Shown here piece by piece: positions 36,146 through 51,383 of a DNA stretch of 64,000 bases; the first letter of the stretch is position 1, and every line of letters begins with the position of its first letter. This stretch comes from Haliclystus octoradiatus (taxonomy: Eukaryota; Cnidaria; Staurozoa; Stauromedusae; Haliclystidae): contig OU744452.1 in the NCBI GenBank assembly GCA_916610825.1, positions 7,100,021 through 7,164,020 on the forward strand, read 5' to 3'. The translations under genes and the position numbers were made by a program. The notes beneath the pieces were generated by a model that had not been told where the DNA came from, did not search any database, and saw only the letters and a program-made list of their open reading frames with translations.

Positions 36146-38147
36146 ACTCATCCAAACTGTATTAACTATTTAAAAATGTTTTTAAATTATGTTTTTGTAC
36201 TTTTAAATTCAAAGTAAAATTTTTGTACGCTGAAAATATTATAATTATTATTATTTATCACAAATCATACGCTCAATTCAATTTAACTTTGTTAAATTTG
36301 ATATACCTGAAATTTACTTTATTAAATGTTGATCAACGATAATAACAAGACACCGCTATTTTTATTCTCGAAACTGTAGTAACATACTGTGTCTTATTCG
36401 TATAGCAAGTCAACAAAATGAAATTTTAATTTTTATCGATGCCTATAATTCCTTCGTTAATTATGGAAGCAAAATCTGAAAATAAATGGCTGCCTGCTCA
36501 AAACCAAATGATTCATATTTTTATATTAAATAATAAATTATAGAAATACTTTTGTGCAATGCCTTGATTGATTCTAAACTCTATAATTTTAAACTGTAGA
36601 CAGATAATCTATTCGAACTTTGAATATTTTTCGAATTGATCGAACGCCAACGTCATTTTGAAAATTCTTGCAAGTTAATTTGTTTTTATGCCCCGCGATA
36701 GATTATTCATTTCAAAACAGATTGTTTGCTCAGTGTTCTCACAAATTATATATCAAAATAGCCTTTCTAAAAGTGAAATGTTTTGTATCTCGATTCTGGT
36801 AAAAGTAATGAACGGCATTTTGTTTCATTAATAAATTAAAGACCTAAAGTCTCTTTAATTTTCATAGCGTTTGACCAGCGCTATATGTATTGCGGATATC
36901 AACACTACATGAAATAAGTCTACGTTTCTTTGATTTCAAAAAAATATTTTGTTTGGCCTAGTTATACTGGTAATTCAATGTAATTCAGTATTTCGTATTG
37001 TTTTAATTATCATAAAACTGATTCTTTTTCAAGTTTCACTTGCTCAAACAATTTACACGCAGCTTTTAAATTCAAAGCAAAATATTTTTGTTCTGGGGAT
37101 TTCAATTTGAATTCGATTTGGCTGCCCGCTAGATTATTGACCTATGAAATTTTTCAAAATCTCTGAATTTTTTAATGCAACGATATCAAATAAAATATCA
37201 GATGAAGTATATTATTTTAAAACAACGTCATAGACCCATACTTTTCATACAACAAATTTGTTACTGTACACGGTTATCTCGACACAAATGTTTGCATAAT
37301 TTCCCGACAACGGATTATCCGTATTATATCGCCAGTAAGACGTACATAAGTCGCGGACAGACACAGAAATATCGAAATATCGAAATATCGAAATATAGAA
37401 ATATTGTGATATATAAACAGACAGTATTATGTATATAAGTGATAAGTGATAGAAATACTAGCAATGAGTGTAGTCCATTATGGACCTTCTATGATAAAAA
37501 TTTCAGATCACTTATAATTAAACAATTGACTAAGCTGACTATCGCTGTATAATACGGAGTATGAACTCTGGAGGAGAACATGAGACACAATACGCATTGA
37601 AACGATGTAGCATTAATCAATACATCTTAATCATTCTTTTAATAAAAATTTAATTTATTTCACATCAATTGAGTCGATTGAAATGTCTAATTTAACGTAG
37701 CTTTGTCTACATAGAAAAACTTTATTTTATGTGCTGAAAGGAAACCAGAACACATTAATTATTATGAATTACAAATATTCAGTCAAATTTCGACATATGA
37801 AACTATCCATAAAAAATCACTTCAAATCCGATCCGATCCGAAGACCTAATATATTAAAACGAATCTGACCCGATACGATCAAATCGTGTTCGGTTCGGAT
37901 TGATAAATCTTCATTGCAATACAACACTAATGTGGTGTTCACAAAATAACGCCGTCAAGGTGAGGCCGGTCAAACTTGTGGCATCGCATGTAATATATTC
38001 AATATTAAATTAATTTAGCTTCGACAAGACACATGGTCCACTAATTTCTGTTATTAACATGATCAAACGATATCTTTTGTTAATTAACAATGATTTACTG
38101 CTTCATATTAAAAAAAAATCAGAAAAATCGTTGATAAAAAAAAGTTA

Positions 38148-38213
38148 CCGAATAGCGGATTTGAACTTACGACCCTGATATTGTAATACCAGAGCATTAA
38201 CCAATGAGCCAAC
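38148..38213 (-). ncRNA. tRNA-like element, unit 8
   Basis: Both boxes intact, unlike its duplication partner in unit 5. Confidence 0.48.
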
Positions 38214-39091
38214 CCCTTACTTACTGTAGTACGCGCTTTGACTGTACTAATCAACAAACCTGCTGCTTCGACAACGTATTACTGAACAAGGCGACAGCGC
38301 GTGTATTGATTTCAAACTATATATATAATCTGAAAATATTATGATATGATAGTATATGAGCCTATATATTTTTGATCTTTGCAATCTCAGCAAGTAGGCC
38401 TGTGATTTTCATGCCAGTCTATCAAAATACTAAGAGTTCGTTGAAAATAAAATTTTAAAAGTAAACAAAAGATGTGAAATGTTGACCTCATAGTGCTTCT
38501 TGTTATCAAATTTTCCAGAATAATAGCATCAACATTCTTTTAAAAGGAAATAAAATTCTATAATAAATCGCTATACTAATTCGATATTGATATTATGTTA
38601 CATCTTGTTGTCAATATTTCTACGCGCTATTTATAATACATTACAGATGTCGAATGAAAGAAAAGATGATTATGAATAAATTAATTATTTTGATAGAAAA
38701 ACGAAAACAACTCATTTTGCCAGATTCGTGATATGCATATGTATTCAGAATTTATTGAAACGGAAGCGATGGTTTATAGAGTGGAAATGTTTAGTGCAGC
38801 TTCAAAGATATAAAATACCACAGCCGATGGTAATATTTAAATGCTCATGTAATGATGTCTGACGAAAAGGATAATTTACTATGTAGAAAATGAATCTACT
38901 TTACCGTGCATTTGATCACGATATGAAATGATCATTTTTGTCAGAATTATTTCGAATAAAAGACAATCTTTATTTTATTCTTATCGGGCGTACATTCTCC
39001 TTCGATAAAATATGGTTGTTAACTTATTATTGATTGGTGTATTAACTCAGAGAACCCGCTATTATGTATTTAAATGTTGTTCGGAGATTAT

Positions 39092-39223
39092 GCCGCTCGT
39101 ATAGTTTTTATTTGGATCTCATTTGGAAAATGGTAAGTTGTATTTTAATAAATATTGTTTGCTATGATCGATTATTTCATGCAACCTTTTCGCTTTTTAT
39201 TTTTGTAACACAAGGTTTGTTAC
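39092..39223 (+). ncRNA. Candidate SL/snRNA-like gene, unit 8
   Basis: Same sequence class as unit 4. Confidence 0.43.
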
Positions 39224-41177
39224 ACTCATCCAAACTGTATTAACTATTTAAAAATGTTTTTAAATTATGTTTTTGTGCTTTTAAATTCAAAGCAAAATTT
39301 TTGTACGCTGAAAATATTATAATTATTATTATTTATCACAAATCATACGCTCAATTCAATTTAACTTTGTTAAATTTGATATACCTGAAATTTACTTTAT
39401 TAAATGTTGATCAACGATAATAACAAGACACCGCTATTTTTATTCTCGAAACTGTAGTAACATACTGTGTCTTATTCGTATAGCAAGTCAACAAAATGAA
39501 ATTTTAATTTTTATCGATGCCTATAATTCCTTCGTTAATTATGGAAGCAAAATCTGAAAATAAATGGCTGCCTGCTCAAAACCAAATGATTCATATTTTT
39601 ATATTAAATAATAAATTATAGAAATACTTTTGTGCAATGCCTTGATTGATTCTAAACTCTATAATTTTAAACTGTAGACAGATAATCTATTCGAACTTTG
39701 AATATTTTTCGAATTGATCGAACGCCAACGTCATTTTGAAAATTCTTGCAAGTTAATTTGTTTTTATGCCCCGCGATAGATTATTCATTTCAAAACAGAT
39801 TGTTTGCTCAGTGTTCTCACAAGTTATATATCAAAATAGCCTTTTTAAGAGTGAAATGTTTTGTATCTCGATTTTGGTAAAAGTAATGAACGGCATTTGG
39901 TTTCATTAATAAATTAAATTAAGACCTCAAGTCTCTTTAATTTCATAGCGTTTGTGCCGCGCTATATGTATTGCAGATATCAACACTACATGAAATATGT
40001 CTACGTTTCTTTGATTTCAAAACATATTTTGTCTGGCCTAGTTATACTGGTAATTCAATGTAATTCAGTATTTCGTATTGTTTTAATTATCATAAAACTG
40101 ATTCAGTTTCAAGTTTCACTTGTTCAAACAATTTACACGCAGCTTTTAAATTCAAAGCAAAATATTTTTGTTCTGGGGATTTCAATTTGACTTCGATTTG
40201 GCTGCCCGCTAGATTATCGATCTATGAAATTTTTCAAAATCTCTGAATTTTTTAATGCAAGTATATCAAATAAAATATCTGATGAAGTATATTATTTTAA
40301 AACAACGTCATAGACCCATACTTTCCATACAACAAATTTGTTACTGTACACGGTTATCTCGACACAAATGTTTGCATAATTTCCCGACAACGGATTATCC
40401 GTATTATATCGCCAGTAAGACGTACATAAGTCGCGGACAGACACAGAAATATCGAAACATCGAAATATCGAAATATAGAAATACTAGCAATGAGTGTGGT
40501 CCATAATGGACCTTCTATGATAAAAACTTTCAGATCACCTATAATTAAACAATTGACTAAGCTGACTATCGCTGTAAAATACGGAGTATGAACTCTGTAG
40601 TAGAACATCATGAGACACAATACGCATTGAAACGATGTAGCATTAATCAATACATCTTAATCATTCCTTTAATAAAAATTTAATTTATTTCACATCAATT
40701 GAGTCGATTGAAATGTATAATTTAACGTAGCTATATCTACATAGAAAAACTTTATTTTATGTGTTGAAAGGAAACCAGAACACATTAATTATTATAAATT
40801 ACAAATACTCAGTCAAATTTCGAAATCTGAATCTATCCATAAAAAATCACTTCAAATCCGATCCGATCCGAAGACCTAAAATATTAACCCGAATCTGACC
40901 GGATACGATCGGATCGCGTTCGGTTCGAATTCATAAATCTTTATTGCAATATATACAGCAACAATGTGGTGTTCACAAAATAACGCCGTCAAGGTGTGGC
41001 CGGTCAAACTCGTGGCATTGCATGCAATATATTCAATATTAAATTGATTTAGCTTCGACAAGACACATGGTCCACTAATTTCTGTTATTAACATGATCAA
41101 ACGATATCTTTTGTTAATTAACAATGATTTACTGCTTCATATTAAAAAAAAATCAGAAAAATCGTTGATAAAAATTG

Positions 41178-41243
41178 CCGAATGGCGGATTTGGACTGAC
41201 GACCCTGATATTGTAATACCAGGGCATTAACCAATCGGCCACT
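41178..41243 (-). ncRNA. tRNA-like element, unit 9
   Basis: Box A fits; box B altered (GTCCAAATC), as in units 3 and 11. Confidence 0.4.
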
Positions 41244-42124
41244 ACCTTACTTTTTGTTATCGGTGTTTTAACTGAAGTGATCAACAAAATTACTGCTTCG
41301 ACAACGTATTATTGAACAAGGCCGACCCACGCGCGTGTATTGAAAATCAAATTATATATATAATCTGAAAATATTATGATATGATAGTAAATGAGCCTAT
41401 ATATTTTTGATCTTTGCAATCTCAGCAAGCAGGCCTGTGATTTTCATGGCAGTCTATCAAAATAACAAGATTTCGTTGAAAATAAAATTTTGTAAGTAAA
41501 AAAAAGAAGTGAAAAATTGGCCTGATAGTGCTTCTTGTTATCAAATTTTGCAGAATAATAGCATCAACATTCTTTTAAAAGGAAATGAAGTTCTATAATA
41601 AATCGCTATACTAATTTGATATTGATATCATGTTACATCTTGTTGTCAATATTTCTACGCGCTATTTATAATACATTACAGATGTCGAATGAAAGAAAAG
41701 ACGATTATGAATAAATTAATTATTTTGATAGAAAAATGAAAACAACTCATTTTGCCAGATTCGTGATATGCATATTTATTCAGAATTTATTGAAACGGAC
41801 ACGATGGTTTATAGAGTGGAAATGTTTAGTGCAGCTTCAAAGATATAAAATATCATAGCTGATGGTAGTATTTAAATGCTCATGTTATGATGTGTGATGA
41901 AAAGGATTTACTTATATAGAAAATGAATCTACTTTACCTTGCATTTGGTCGCGATATGAAATGATCATTTTTGTCAGAATTATTTCGAATAAAAAGCAAT
42001 TTATATTATATTCTTATCGGGCTCACATTCTCCTTCGATAAAATATGGTTGTTAACTTATTATTGATTGGTGTATTAACTCAGAGAACCCGCTATTATGT
42101 ATTTAAATGTTGTTCGGAGATTAT

Positions 42125-42256
42125 GCCGCTCGTATAGTTTTTATTTGGATCTCATTTGGAAAATGGTAAGTAGTATTTTAATAAATATTGTTTGCTATGA
42201 TCGATTATTTCATGCAACCTTTTCACTTTTTATTTTTGTAACACACGGTTTGTTAC
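42125..42256 (+). ncRNA. Candidate SL/snRNA-like gene, unit 9
   Basis: Donor context GTAAGTAG; one change in the terminal hairpin loop (ACGG), stem intact. Confidence 0.43.
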
Positions 42257-44223
42257 ACTCATCCAAACTGTATTAACTATTTAAAATGTTTTTGAATTAT
42301 GTTTTTGTGCTTTTAAATTCAAAGCAAAATTTTTGAACGCTGAAAATATTATAATTATTATTATTTATCACAAATCATACGCTCAATTCAATTTAACTTT
42401 GTTAAATTTGATATACCTGAAATTAACTTTATTAAATGTTGATCAAAGATAATAACAAGACATCGCTATTTTTATTCTCGAAACTGTAGTAACATACTGT
42501 GTCTTATTCGTATAGCAAGTCAACACAATGAAATTTTAATTTAAATCGATGCCTATAATTCCTTCGTTAATTATGGAAGCAAAATCTGAAAATAAAAGCC
42601 TTGCTGCTCAAAACCAAAGGATTCGTTTTTTTATATTAAATAATAAATTATAGAAATACTTTTGTGCAATGCCTTGATTAATTCTAAACTCTATAATTTT
42701 AGACCGTAGACAGATAATCTCTTCGAACTTTGAATATTTTTCGAATTAGTCGAACGCCAACGTCAATTTGAAAATTCTTGCAAATTAATTTGTTTTTAAG
42801 CCCCGCGATAGATTATTCATTTCAAAACAGATTGTTTGCTCAGTGTTCTCACAAATTATATATCAAAATAACCTTTTTAAAAGTGAAATGTTTTATATCT
42901 CCATTTTGAGAAAAGTAATGAACGGCATTTTGTTTCATTAATAAATTAAATTAAGACCTCAAGTCTCTATATGTATTGCTGATATCAACACTACATGAAA
43001 TAGGTCTACGTTTCTTTGATTTCAAAACATATTTTGTCTGGCCTAGTTATACTGGTAATTCAATGTAATTCAGTATTTCGTATTGTTTTAATTATCATAA
43101 AACCGATTCAGTTTCAAGTTTCACTTGTTCAAACAAATTACACGCAGCTTTTAAATTCAAAGCAAAATATTTTTGTTCTGGAGAATTCAATTTGAAGTCG
43201 ATTTGGCTGCCCGCTAGATTATCGACCTATGAAATTTTTCAAAATCTCTGAATTTTTTAATGTAATGATATCAAATAAAATATCAGATGAAGTATATTAT
43301 TTTAAAACAACGTCATAGACCCATACTTTTCATACAACAAATTTGTTACTGTACACGGTTATCTCGACACAAATGTTTGCATAATTTCCCGACAACGGAT
43401 TATCCGTATTATTTCGGCATTAAGACGTACATAAGTCGCGGACAGACACAGAAATATAGTGATATATAAACAGACAGTATTATGTATATAAGTGATAGAA
43501 ATATAGAAATATATTGTGATATATAAACAGACAGTATTATGTATATAAGTGACTAGCAATGAGTGTAGTCCATTATGGACCTTCTATGATAAAACTTTCA
43601 GATCACTTATTATTAAACAATTGACTAAGCTGACTATCGCTGCATAATACGGAGTATGAACTCTGAAGGAGAACATGAGACACAATACGCATTGAAACGA
43701 TGTAGCATTAATCAATACATCTTAATCATTCCTTTAATAAAAATTTAATTTATTTCACATCAATTGAGTCGATTGAAATGTATAGTTTAACGTAGCTTTG
43801 TCTACATAGAAAAACTTTATTTTATGTGCTGAAAGGAAGCCAGAACACATTAATTATTATAAACTACAAATACTCAGTCAAATTTCGAAATCTGAAACTA
43901 TCCATAAAAAATCACTTCAAATCCGATCCGATCCGAAGACCTAAAATATTAACCCGAATCTGACCCGTTACGATCAAATCGCGTTCGGTTCGGATTTATA
44001 AATCTTCATTGCAATACAAACACAAAATAACGCCGTCAAGGTGAGGCGGTCAAACTCGTGGCATCGCATGTAATATATTCAATATTAAATTAATTTAGCT
44101 TCGACAAGACACATGGTCCACTAATTTCTGTTATTAACATGATCAAACGATATCTTTTGTTAATTAACAATGATTTACTGCTTCATATTAAAAAAAATAA
44201 GAAAAATTGTTGATAAAAATTTT

Positions 44224-44289
44224 CCGAATGGCGGATTTGAACTGACGACCCACATATTGTGATGCCAGAGCATTAACCAATGAGCCACT
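44224..44289 (-). ncRNA. tRNA-like element, unit 10
   Basis: Both boxes intact. The anticodon-arm region differs from other units (GGCATCACAATATGTGGG on minus). Confidence 0.48.
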
Positions 44290-45171
44290 GCCTTACTTAT
44301 TATTATAGATGCTTTGACTGACCTCATCAACAAACCTAATGCTTCGACAACGTATTATTGAACAAGGCCGACACACGCGGGTGTAATTGAAAATCAAATT
44401 ATATATATAATCTGAAAATATTATGATATGATAGTATATGAGCCTATATATTTTTGATCTTTGCAATCTCTGCAAGTTTGCCTGTGATTTTCATGGCAGT
44501 CTATCAAAATACTAAGAGTTCGTTGAAAATAAAATTTTATAAGTAAAAAAAGATCTGAAAAATTGGTCTGATAGTGGTTCTTGTTATCAAATTTTCCAAA
44601 ATAATAGCATCAACATTCTTTTAAAAGGAAATAAAATTCTATAATAAATCGCTATACTAATTCGATATTGATATTATGTTACATCTTGTTGTCAATATTT
44701 CTACGCGCTATTCTTAATACATTACAGATGTCGAATGAAAGGAAAGATGATTATGAATAAATTAATTATTTTGATAGAAAAACGAAAACAACTCATTTTG
44801 CCAGATTCGTGATATGCATATTTATTCAGAATTTATTGAAACGGACACGATGGTTTAAAGAGTTGAAATGTTTAGTGCAGCTTCAAAGATATAAAATACC
44901 ACAGCCGATGGTAATAATTAAATGCTCATGTTATGATGTCTGACGAAAAGGCTCATTTACTATGTAGAAAATGAATCTACTTTACCATGCATTTGATCAC
45001 GATATGAAATGATCATTTTTGTCAGAATTATTTCGAATAAAAGACAATCTTTATTTTATTCTTATCGGGCGTACATTCTCCTTCGATAAAATATGGTTGT
45101 TACTTATTATTGATTGGTGTATTAACTCAGAGAACCCGCTATTATGTATTTAAATGTTGTTCGGAGATTAT

Positions 45172-45303
45172 GCCGCTCGTATAGTTTTTATTTGGATCTC
45201 ATTTGGAAAATGGTAAGTTGTATTTTAATAAATATTGTTTGCTATGATCGATTATTTCATGCAACCTTTTCGCTTTTTATTTTTGTAACACAAGGTTTGT
45301 TAC
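45172..45303 (+). ncRNA. Candidate SL/snRNA-like gene, unit 10
   Basis: Same sequence class as unit 4. Confidence 0.43.
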
Positions 45304-47257
45304 ACTCATCCAAACTGTATTAACTATTTAAAAATGTTTTTAAATTATGTTTTTGTGCTTTTAAATTCAAAGTAAAATTTTTGTACGCTGAAAATATTAT
45401 CATTATTATTATTTATCACAAATCATACGCTCAATTCAATTTAACTTTGTTAAATTTGATATACCTGAAATTTACTTTATTAAATGTTGATCAACGATAA
45501 TAACAAGACACCGCTATTTTTATTCTCGAAACTGTAGTAACATACTGTGTCTTATTCGTATAGCAAGTCAACAAAATGAAATTTTAATTTTTATCGATGC
45601 CTATAATTCCTTCGTTAATTATGGAAGCAAAATCTGAAAATAAATGGCTGCCTGCTCAAAACCAAATGATTCATATTTTTATATTAAATAATAAATTATA
45701 GAAATACTTTTGTGCAATGCCTTGATTGATTCTAAACTCTATAATTTTAAACTGTAGACAGATAATCTATTCGAACTTTGAATATTTTTCGAATTGATCG
45801 AACGCCAACGTCATTTTGAAAACTCTTGCAAGTTAATTTGTTTTTATGCCCCGCGATAGATTATTCATTTCAAAACAGATTGTTTGCTCAGTGTTCTCAC
45901 AAGTTATATATCAAAATAGCCTTTTTAAGAGTGAAATGTTTTGTATCTCGATTTTGGTAAAAGTAATGAACGGCATTTGGTTTCATTAATAAATTAAATT
46001 AAGACCTCAAGTCTCTTTAATTTCATAGCGTTTGTGCCGCGCTATATGTATTGCAGATATCAACACTACATGAAATATGTCTACGTTTCTTTGATTTCAA
46101 AACATATTTTGTCTGGCCTAGTTATACTGGTAATTCAATGTAATTCAGTATTTCGTATTGTTTTAATTATCATAAAACTGATTCAGTTTCAAGTTTCACT
46201 TGTTCAAACAATTTACACGCAGCTTTTAAATTCAAAGCAAAATATTTTTGTTCTGGGGATTTCAATTTGACTTCGATTTGGCTGCCCGCTAGATTATCGA
46301 TCTATGAAATTTTTCAAAATCTCTGAATTTTTTAATGCAAGTATATCAAATAAAATATCTGATGAAGTATATTATTTTAAAACAACGTCATAGACCCATA
46401 CTTTCCATACAACAAATTTGTTACTGTACACGGTTATCTCGACACAAATGTTTGCATAATTTCCCGACAACGGATTATCCGTATTATATCGCCAGTAAGA
46501 CGTACATAAGTCGCGGACAGACACAGAAATATCGAAACATCGAAATATCGAAATATAGAAATACTAGCAATGAGTGTGGTCCATAATGGACCTTCTATGA
46601 TAAAAACTTTCAGATCACCTATAATTAAACAATTGACTAAGCTGACTATCGCTGTAAAATACGGAGTATGAACTCTGTAGTAGAACATCATGAGACACAA
46701 TACGCATTGAAACGATGTAGCATTAATCAATACATCTTAATCATTCCTTTAATAAAAATTTAATTTATTTCACATCAATTGAGTCGATTGAAATGTATAA
46801 TTTAACGTAGCTATATCTACATAGAAAAACTTTATTTTATGTGTTGAAAGGAAACCAGAACACATTAATTATTATAAATTACAAATACTCAGTCAAATTT
46901 CGAAATCTGAATCTATCCATAAAAAATCACTTCAAATCCGATCCGATCCGAAGACCTAAAATATTAACCCGAATCTGACCGGATACGATCGGATCGCGTT
47001 CGGTTCGAATTCATAAATCTTTATTGCAATATATACAGCAACAATGTGGTGTTCACAAAATAACGCCGTCAAGGTGTGGCCGGTCAAACTCGTGGCATTG
47101 CATGCAATATATTCAATATTAAATTGATTTAGCTTCGACAAGACACATGGTCCACTAATTTCTGTTATTAACATGATCAAACGATATCTTTTGTTAATTA
47201 ACAATGATTTACTGCTTCATATTAAAAAAAAATCAGAAAAATCGTTGATAAAAATTG

Positions 47258-47323
47258 CCGAATGGCGGATTTGGACTGACGACCCTGATATTGTAATACC
47301 AGGGCATTAACCAATCGGCCACT
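47258..47323 (-). ncRNA. tRNA-like element, unit 11
   Basis: As unit 9: box A fits, box B altered. Confidence 0.4.
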
Positions 47324-48204
47324 ACCTTACTTTTTGTTATCGGTGTTTTAACTGAAGTGATCAACAAAATTACTGCTTCGACAACGTATTATTGAACAAG
47401 GCCGACCCACGCGCGTGTATTGAAAATCAAATTATATATATAATCTGAAAATATTATGATATGATAGTAAATGAGCCTATATATTTTTGATCTTTGCAAT
47501 CTCAGCAAGCAGGCCTGTGATTTTCATGGCAGTCTATCAAAATAACAAGATTTCGTTGAAAATAAAATTTTGTAAGTAAAAAAAAGAAGTGAAAAATTGG
47601 CCTGATAGTGCTTCTTGTTATCAAATTTTCCAGAATAATAGCATCAACATTCTTTTAAAAGGAAATGAAGTTCTATAATAAATCGCTATACTAATTTGAT
47701 ATTGATATCATGTTACATCTTGTTGTCAATATTTCTACGCGCTATTTATAATACATTACAGATGTCGAATGAAAGAAAAGACGATTATGAATAAATTAAT
47801 TATTTTGATAGAAAAATGAAAACAACTCATTTTGCCAGATTCGTGATATGCATATTTATTCAGAATTTATTGAAACGGACACGATGGTTTATAGAGTGGA
47901 AATGTTTAGTGCAGCTTCAAAGATATAAAATATCATAGCTGATGGTAGTATTTAAATGCTCATGTTATGATGTGTGATGAAAAGGATTTACTTATATAGA
48001 AAATGAATCTACTTTACCTTGCATTTGGTCGCGATATGAAATGATCATTTTTGTCAGAATTATTTCGAATAAAAAGCAATTTATATTATATTCTTATCGG
48101 GCTCACATTCTCCTTCGATAAAATATGGTTGTTAACTTATTATTGATTGGTGTATTAACTCAGAGAACCCGCTATTATGTATTTAAATGTTGTTCGGAGA
48201 TTAT

Positions 48205-48336
48205 GCCGCTCGTATAGTTTTTATTTGGATCTCATTTGGAAAATGGTAAGTAGTATTTTAATAAATATTGTTTGCTATGATCGATTATTTCATGCAACCT
48301 TTTCACTTTTTATTTTTGTAACACACGGTTTGTTAC
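48205..48336 (+). ncRNA. Candidate SL/snRNA-like gene, unit 11
   Basis: Identical in class to unit 9. Confidence 0.43.
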
Positions 48337-50303
48337 ACTCATCCAAACTGTATTAACTATTTAAAATGTTTTTGAATTATGTTTTTGTGCTTTTAAATTC
48401 AAAGCAAAATTTTTGAACGCTGAAAATATTATAATTATTATTATTTATCACAAATCATACGCTCAATTCAATTTAACTTTGTTAAATTTGATATACCTGA
48501 AATTAACTTTATTAAATGTTGATCAAAGATAATAACAAGACATCGCTATTTTTATTCTCGAAACTGTAGTAACATACTGTGTCTTATTCGTATAGCAAGT
48601 CAACACAATGAAATTTTAATTTAAATCGATGCCTATAATTCCTTCGTTAATTATGGAAGCAAAATCTGAAAATAAAAGCCTTGCTGCTCAAAACCAAAGG
48701 ATTCGTTTTTTTATATTAAATAATAAATTATAGAAATACTTTTGTGCAATGCCTTGATTAATTCTAAACTCTATAATTTTAGACCGTAGACAGATAATCT
48801 CTTCGAACTTTGAATATTTTTCGAATTAGTCGAACGCCAACGTCAATTTGAAAATTCTTGCAAATTAATTTGTTTTTAAGCCCCGCGATAGATTATTCAT
48901 TTCAAAACAGATTGTTTGCTCAGTGTTCTCACAAATTATATATCAAAATAACCTTTTTAAAAGTGAAATGTTTTATATCTCCATTTTGAGAAAAGTAATG
49001 AACGGCATTTTGTTTCATTAATAAATTAAATTAAGACCTCAAGTCTCTATATGTATTGCTGATATCAACACTACATGAAATAGGTCTACGTTTCTTTGAT
49101 TTCAAAACATATTTTGTCTGGCCTAGTTATACTGGTAATTCAATGTAATTCAGTATTTCGTATTGTTTTAATTATCATAAAACCGATTCAGTTTCAAGTT
49201 TCACTTGTTCAAACAAATTACACGCAGCTTTTAAATTCAAAGCAAAATATTTTTGTTCTGGAGAATTCAATTTGAAGTCGATTTGGCTGCCCGCTAGATT
49301 ATCGACCTATGAAATTTTTCAAAATCTCTGAATTTTTTAATGTAATGATATCAAATAAAATATCAGATGAAGTATATTATTTTAAAACAACGTCATAGAC
49401 CCATACTTTTCATACAACAAATTTGTTACTGTACACGGTTATCTCGACACAAATGTTTGCATAATTTCCCGACAACGGATTATCCGTATTATTTCGGCAT
49501 TAAGACGTACATAAGTCGCGGACAGACACAGAAATATAGTGATATATAAACAGACAGTATTATGTATATAAGTGATAGAAATATAGAAATATATTGTGAT
49601 ATATAAACAGACAGTATTATGTATATAAGTGACTAGCAATGAGTGTAGTCCATTATGGACCTTCTATGATAAAACTTTCAGATCACTTATTATTAAACAA
49701 TTGACTAAGCTGACTATCGCTGCATAATACGGAGTATGAACTCTGAAGGAGAACATGAGACACAATACGCATTGAAACGATGTAGCATTAATCAATACAT
49801 CTTAATCATTCCTTTAATAAAAATTTAATTTATTTCACATCAATTGAGTCGATTGAAATGTATAGTTTAACGTAGCTTTGTCTACATAGAAAAACTTTAT
49901 TTTATGTGCTGAAAGGAAGCCAGAACACATTAATTATTATAAACTACAAATACTCAGTCAAATTTCGAAATCTGAAACTATCCATAAAAAATCACTTCAA
50001 ATCCGATCCGATCCGAAGACCTAAAATATTAACCCGAATCTGACCCGTTACGATCAAATCGCGTTCGGTTCGGATTTATAAATCTTCATTGCAATACAAA
50101 CACAAAATAACGCCGTCAAGGTGAGGCGGTCAAACTCGTGGCATCGCATGTAATATATTCAATATTAAATTAATTTAGCTTCGACAAGACACATGGTCCA
50201 CTAATTTCTGTTATTAACATGATCAAACGATATCTTTTGTTAATTAACAATGATTTACTGCTTCATATTAAAAAAAATAAGAAAAATTGTTGATAAAAAT
50301 TTT

Positions 50304-50369
50304 CCGAATGGCGGATTTGAACTGACGACCCACATATTGTGATGCCAGAGCATTAACCAATGAGCCACT
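50304..50369 (-). ncRNA. tRNA-like element, unit 12
   Basis: Same as unit 10; both boxes intact. Confidence 0.48.
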
Positions 50370-51251
50370 GCCTTACTTATTATTATAGATGCTTTGACTG
50401 ACCTCATCAACAAACCTAATGCTTCGACAACGTATTATTGAACAAGGCCGACACACGCGGGTGTAATTGAAAATCAAATTATATATATAATCTGAAAATA
50501 TTATGATATGATAGTATATGAGCCTATATATTTTTGATCTTTGCAATCTCTGCAAGTTTGCCTGTGATTTTCATGGCAGTCTATCAAAATACTAAGAGTT
50601 CGTTGAAAATAAAATTTTATAAGTAAAAAAAGATCTGAAAAATTGGTCTGATAGTGGTTCTTGTTATCAAATTTTCCAAAATAATAGCATCAACATTCTT
50701 TTAAAAGGAAATAAAATTCTATAATAAATCGCTATACTAATTCGATATTGATATTATGTTACATCTTGTTGTCAATATTTCTACGCGCTATTCTTAATAC
50801 ATTACAGATGTCGAATGAAAGGAAAGATGATTATGAATAAATTAATTATTTTGATAGAAAAACGAAAACAACTCATTTTGCCAGATTCGTGATATGCATA
50901 TTTATTCAGAATTTATTGAAACGGACACGATGGTTTAAAGAGTTGAAATGTTTAGTGCAGCTTCAAAGATATAAAATACCACAGCCGATGGTAATAATTA
51001 AATGCTCATGTTATGATGTCTGACGAAAAGGCTCATTTACTATGTAGAAAATGAATCTACTTTACCATGCATTTGATCACGATATGAAATGATCATTTTT
51101 GTCAGAATTATTTCGAATAAAAGACAATCTTTATTTTATTCTTATCGGGCGTACATTCTCCTTCGATAAAATATGGTTGTTACTTATTATTGATTGGTGT
51201 ATTAACTCAGAGAACCCGCTATTATGTATTTAAATGTTGTTCGGAGATTAT

Positions 51252-51383
51252 GCCGCTCGTATAGTTTTTATTTGGATCTCATTTGGAAAATGGTAAGTTG
51301 TATTTTAATAAATATTGTTTGCTATGATCGATTATTTCATGCAACCTTTTCGCTTTTTATTTTTGTAACACAAGGTTTGTTAC
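51252..51383 (+). ncRNA. Candidate SL/snRNA-like gene, unit 12
   Basis: Same sequence class as unit 4; untouched by the transposon about 820 bp downstream. Confidence 0.43.

Larger units (their letters stand above)
34381..37457 (+). repeat. Array unit 7
   Basis: 3,077 bp, near-identical partner of unit 4. Confidence 0.95.
37458..40483 (+). repeat. Array unit 8
   Basis: Starts as unit 5 but its 3' end switches to the type seen in units 10 and 12 (GGGGATTTCAATTTGACTTCG), marking a recombination or conversion breakpoint near 40,170. Confidence 0.93.
40484..43552 (+). repeat. Array unit 9
   Basis: 3,069 bp; almost identical to unit 11 at an offset of 6,080 bp. One difference noted: TTTTGCAG at about 41547 versus TTTTCCAG in unit 11. 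Confidence 0.95.
43553..46563 (+). repeat. Array unit 10
   Basis: 3,011 bp; matches unit 12 at a 6,080-bp offset. First half differs from all other types (deletion near 44020), second half matches units 4 and 7 (CTCATTTACTATG). It is a mosaic. Confidence 0.95.
46564..49632 (+). repeat. Array unit 11
   Basis: Near-identical partner of unit 9. Confidence 0.95.
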
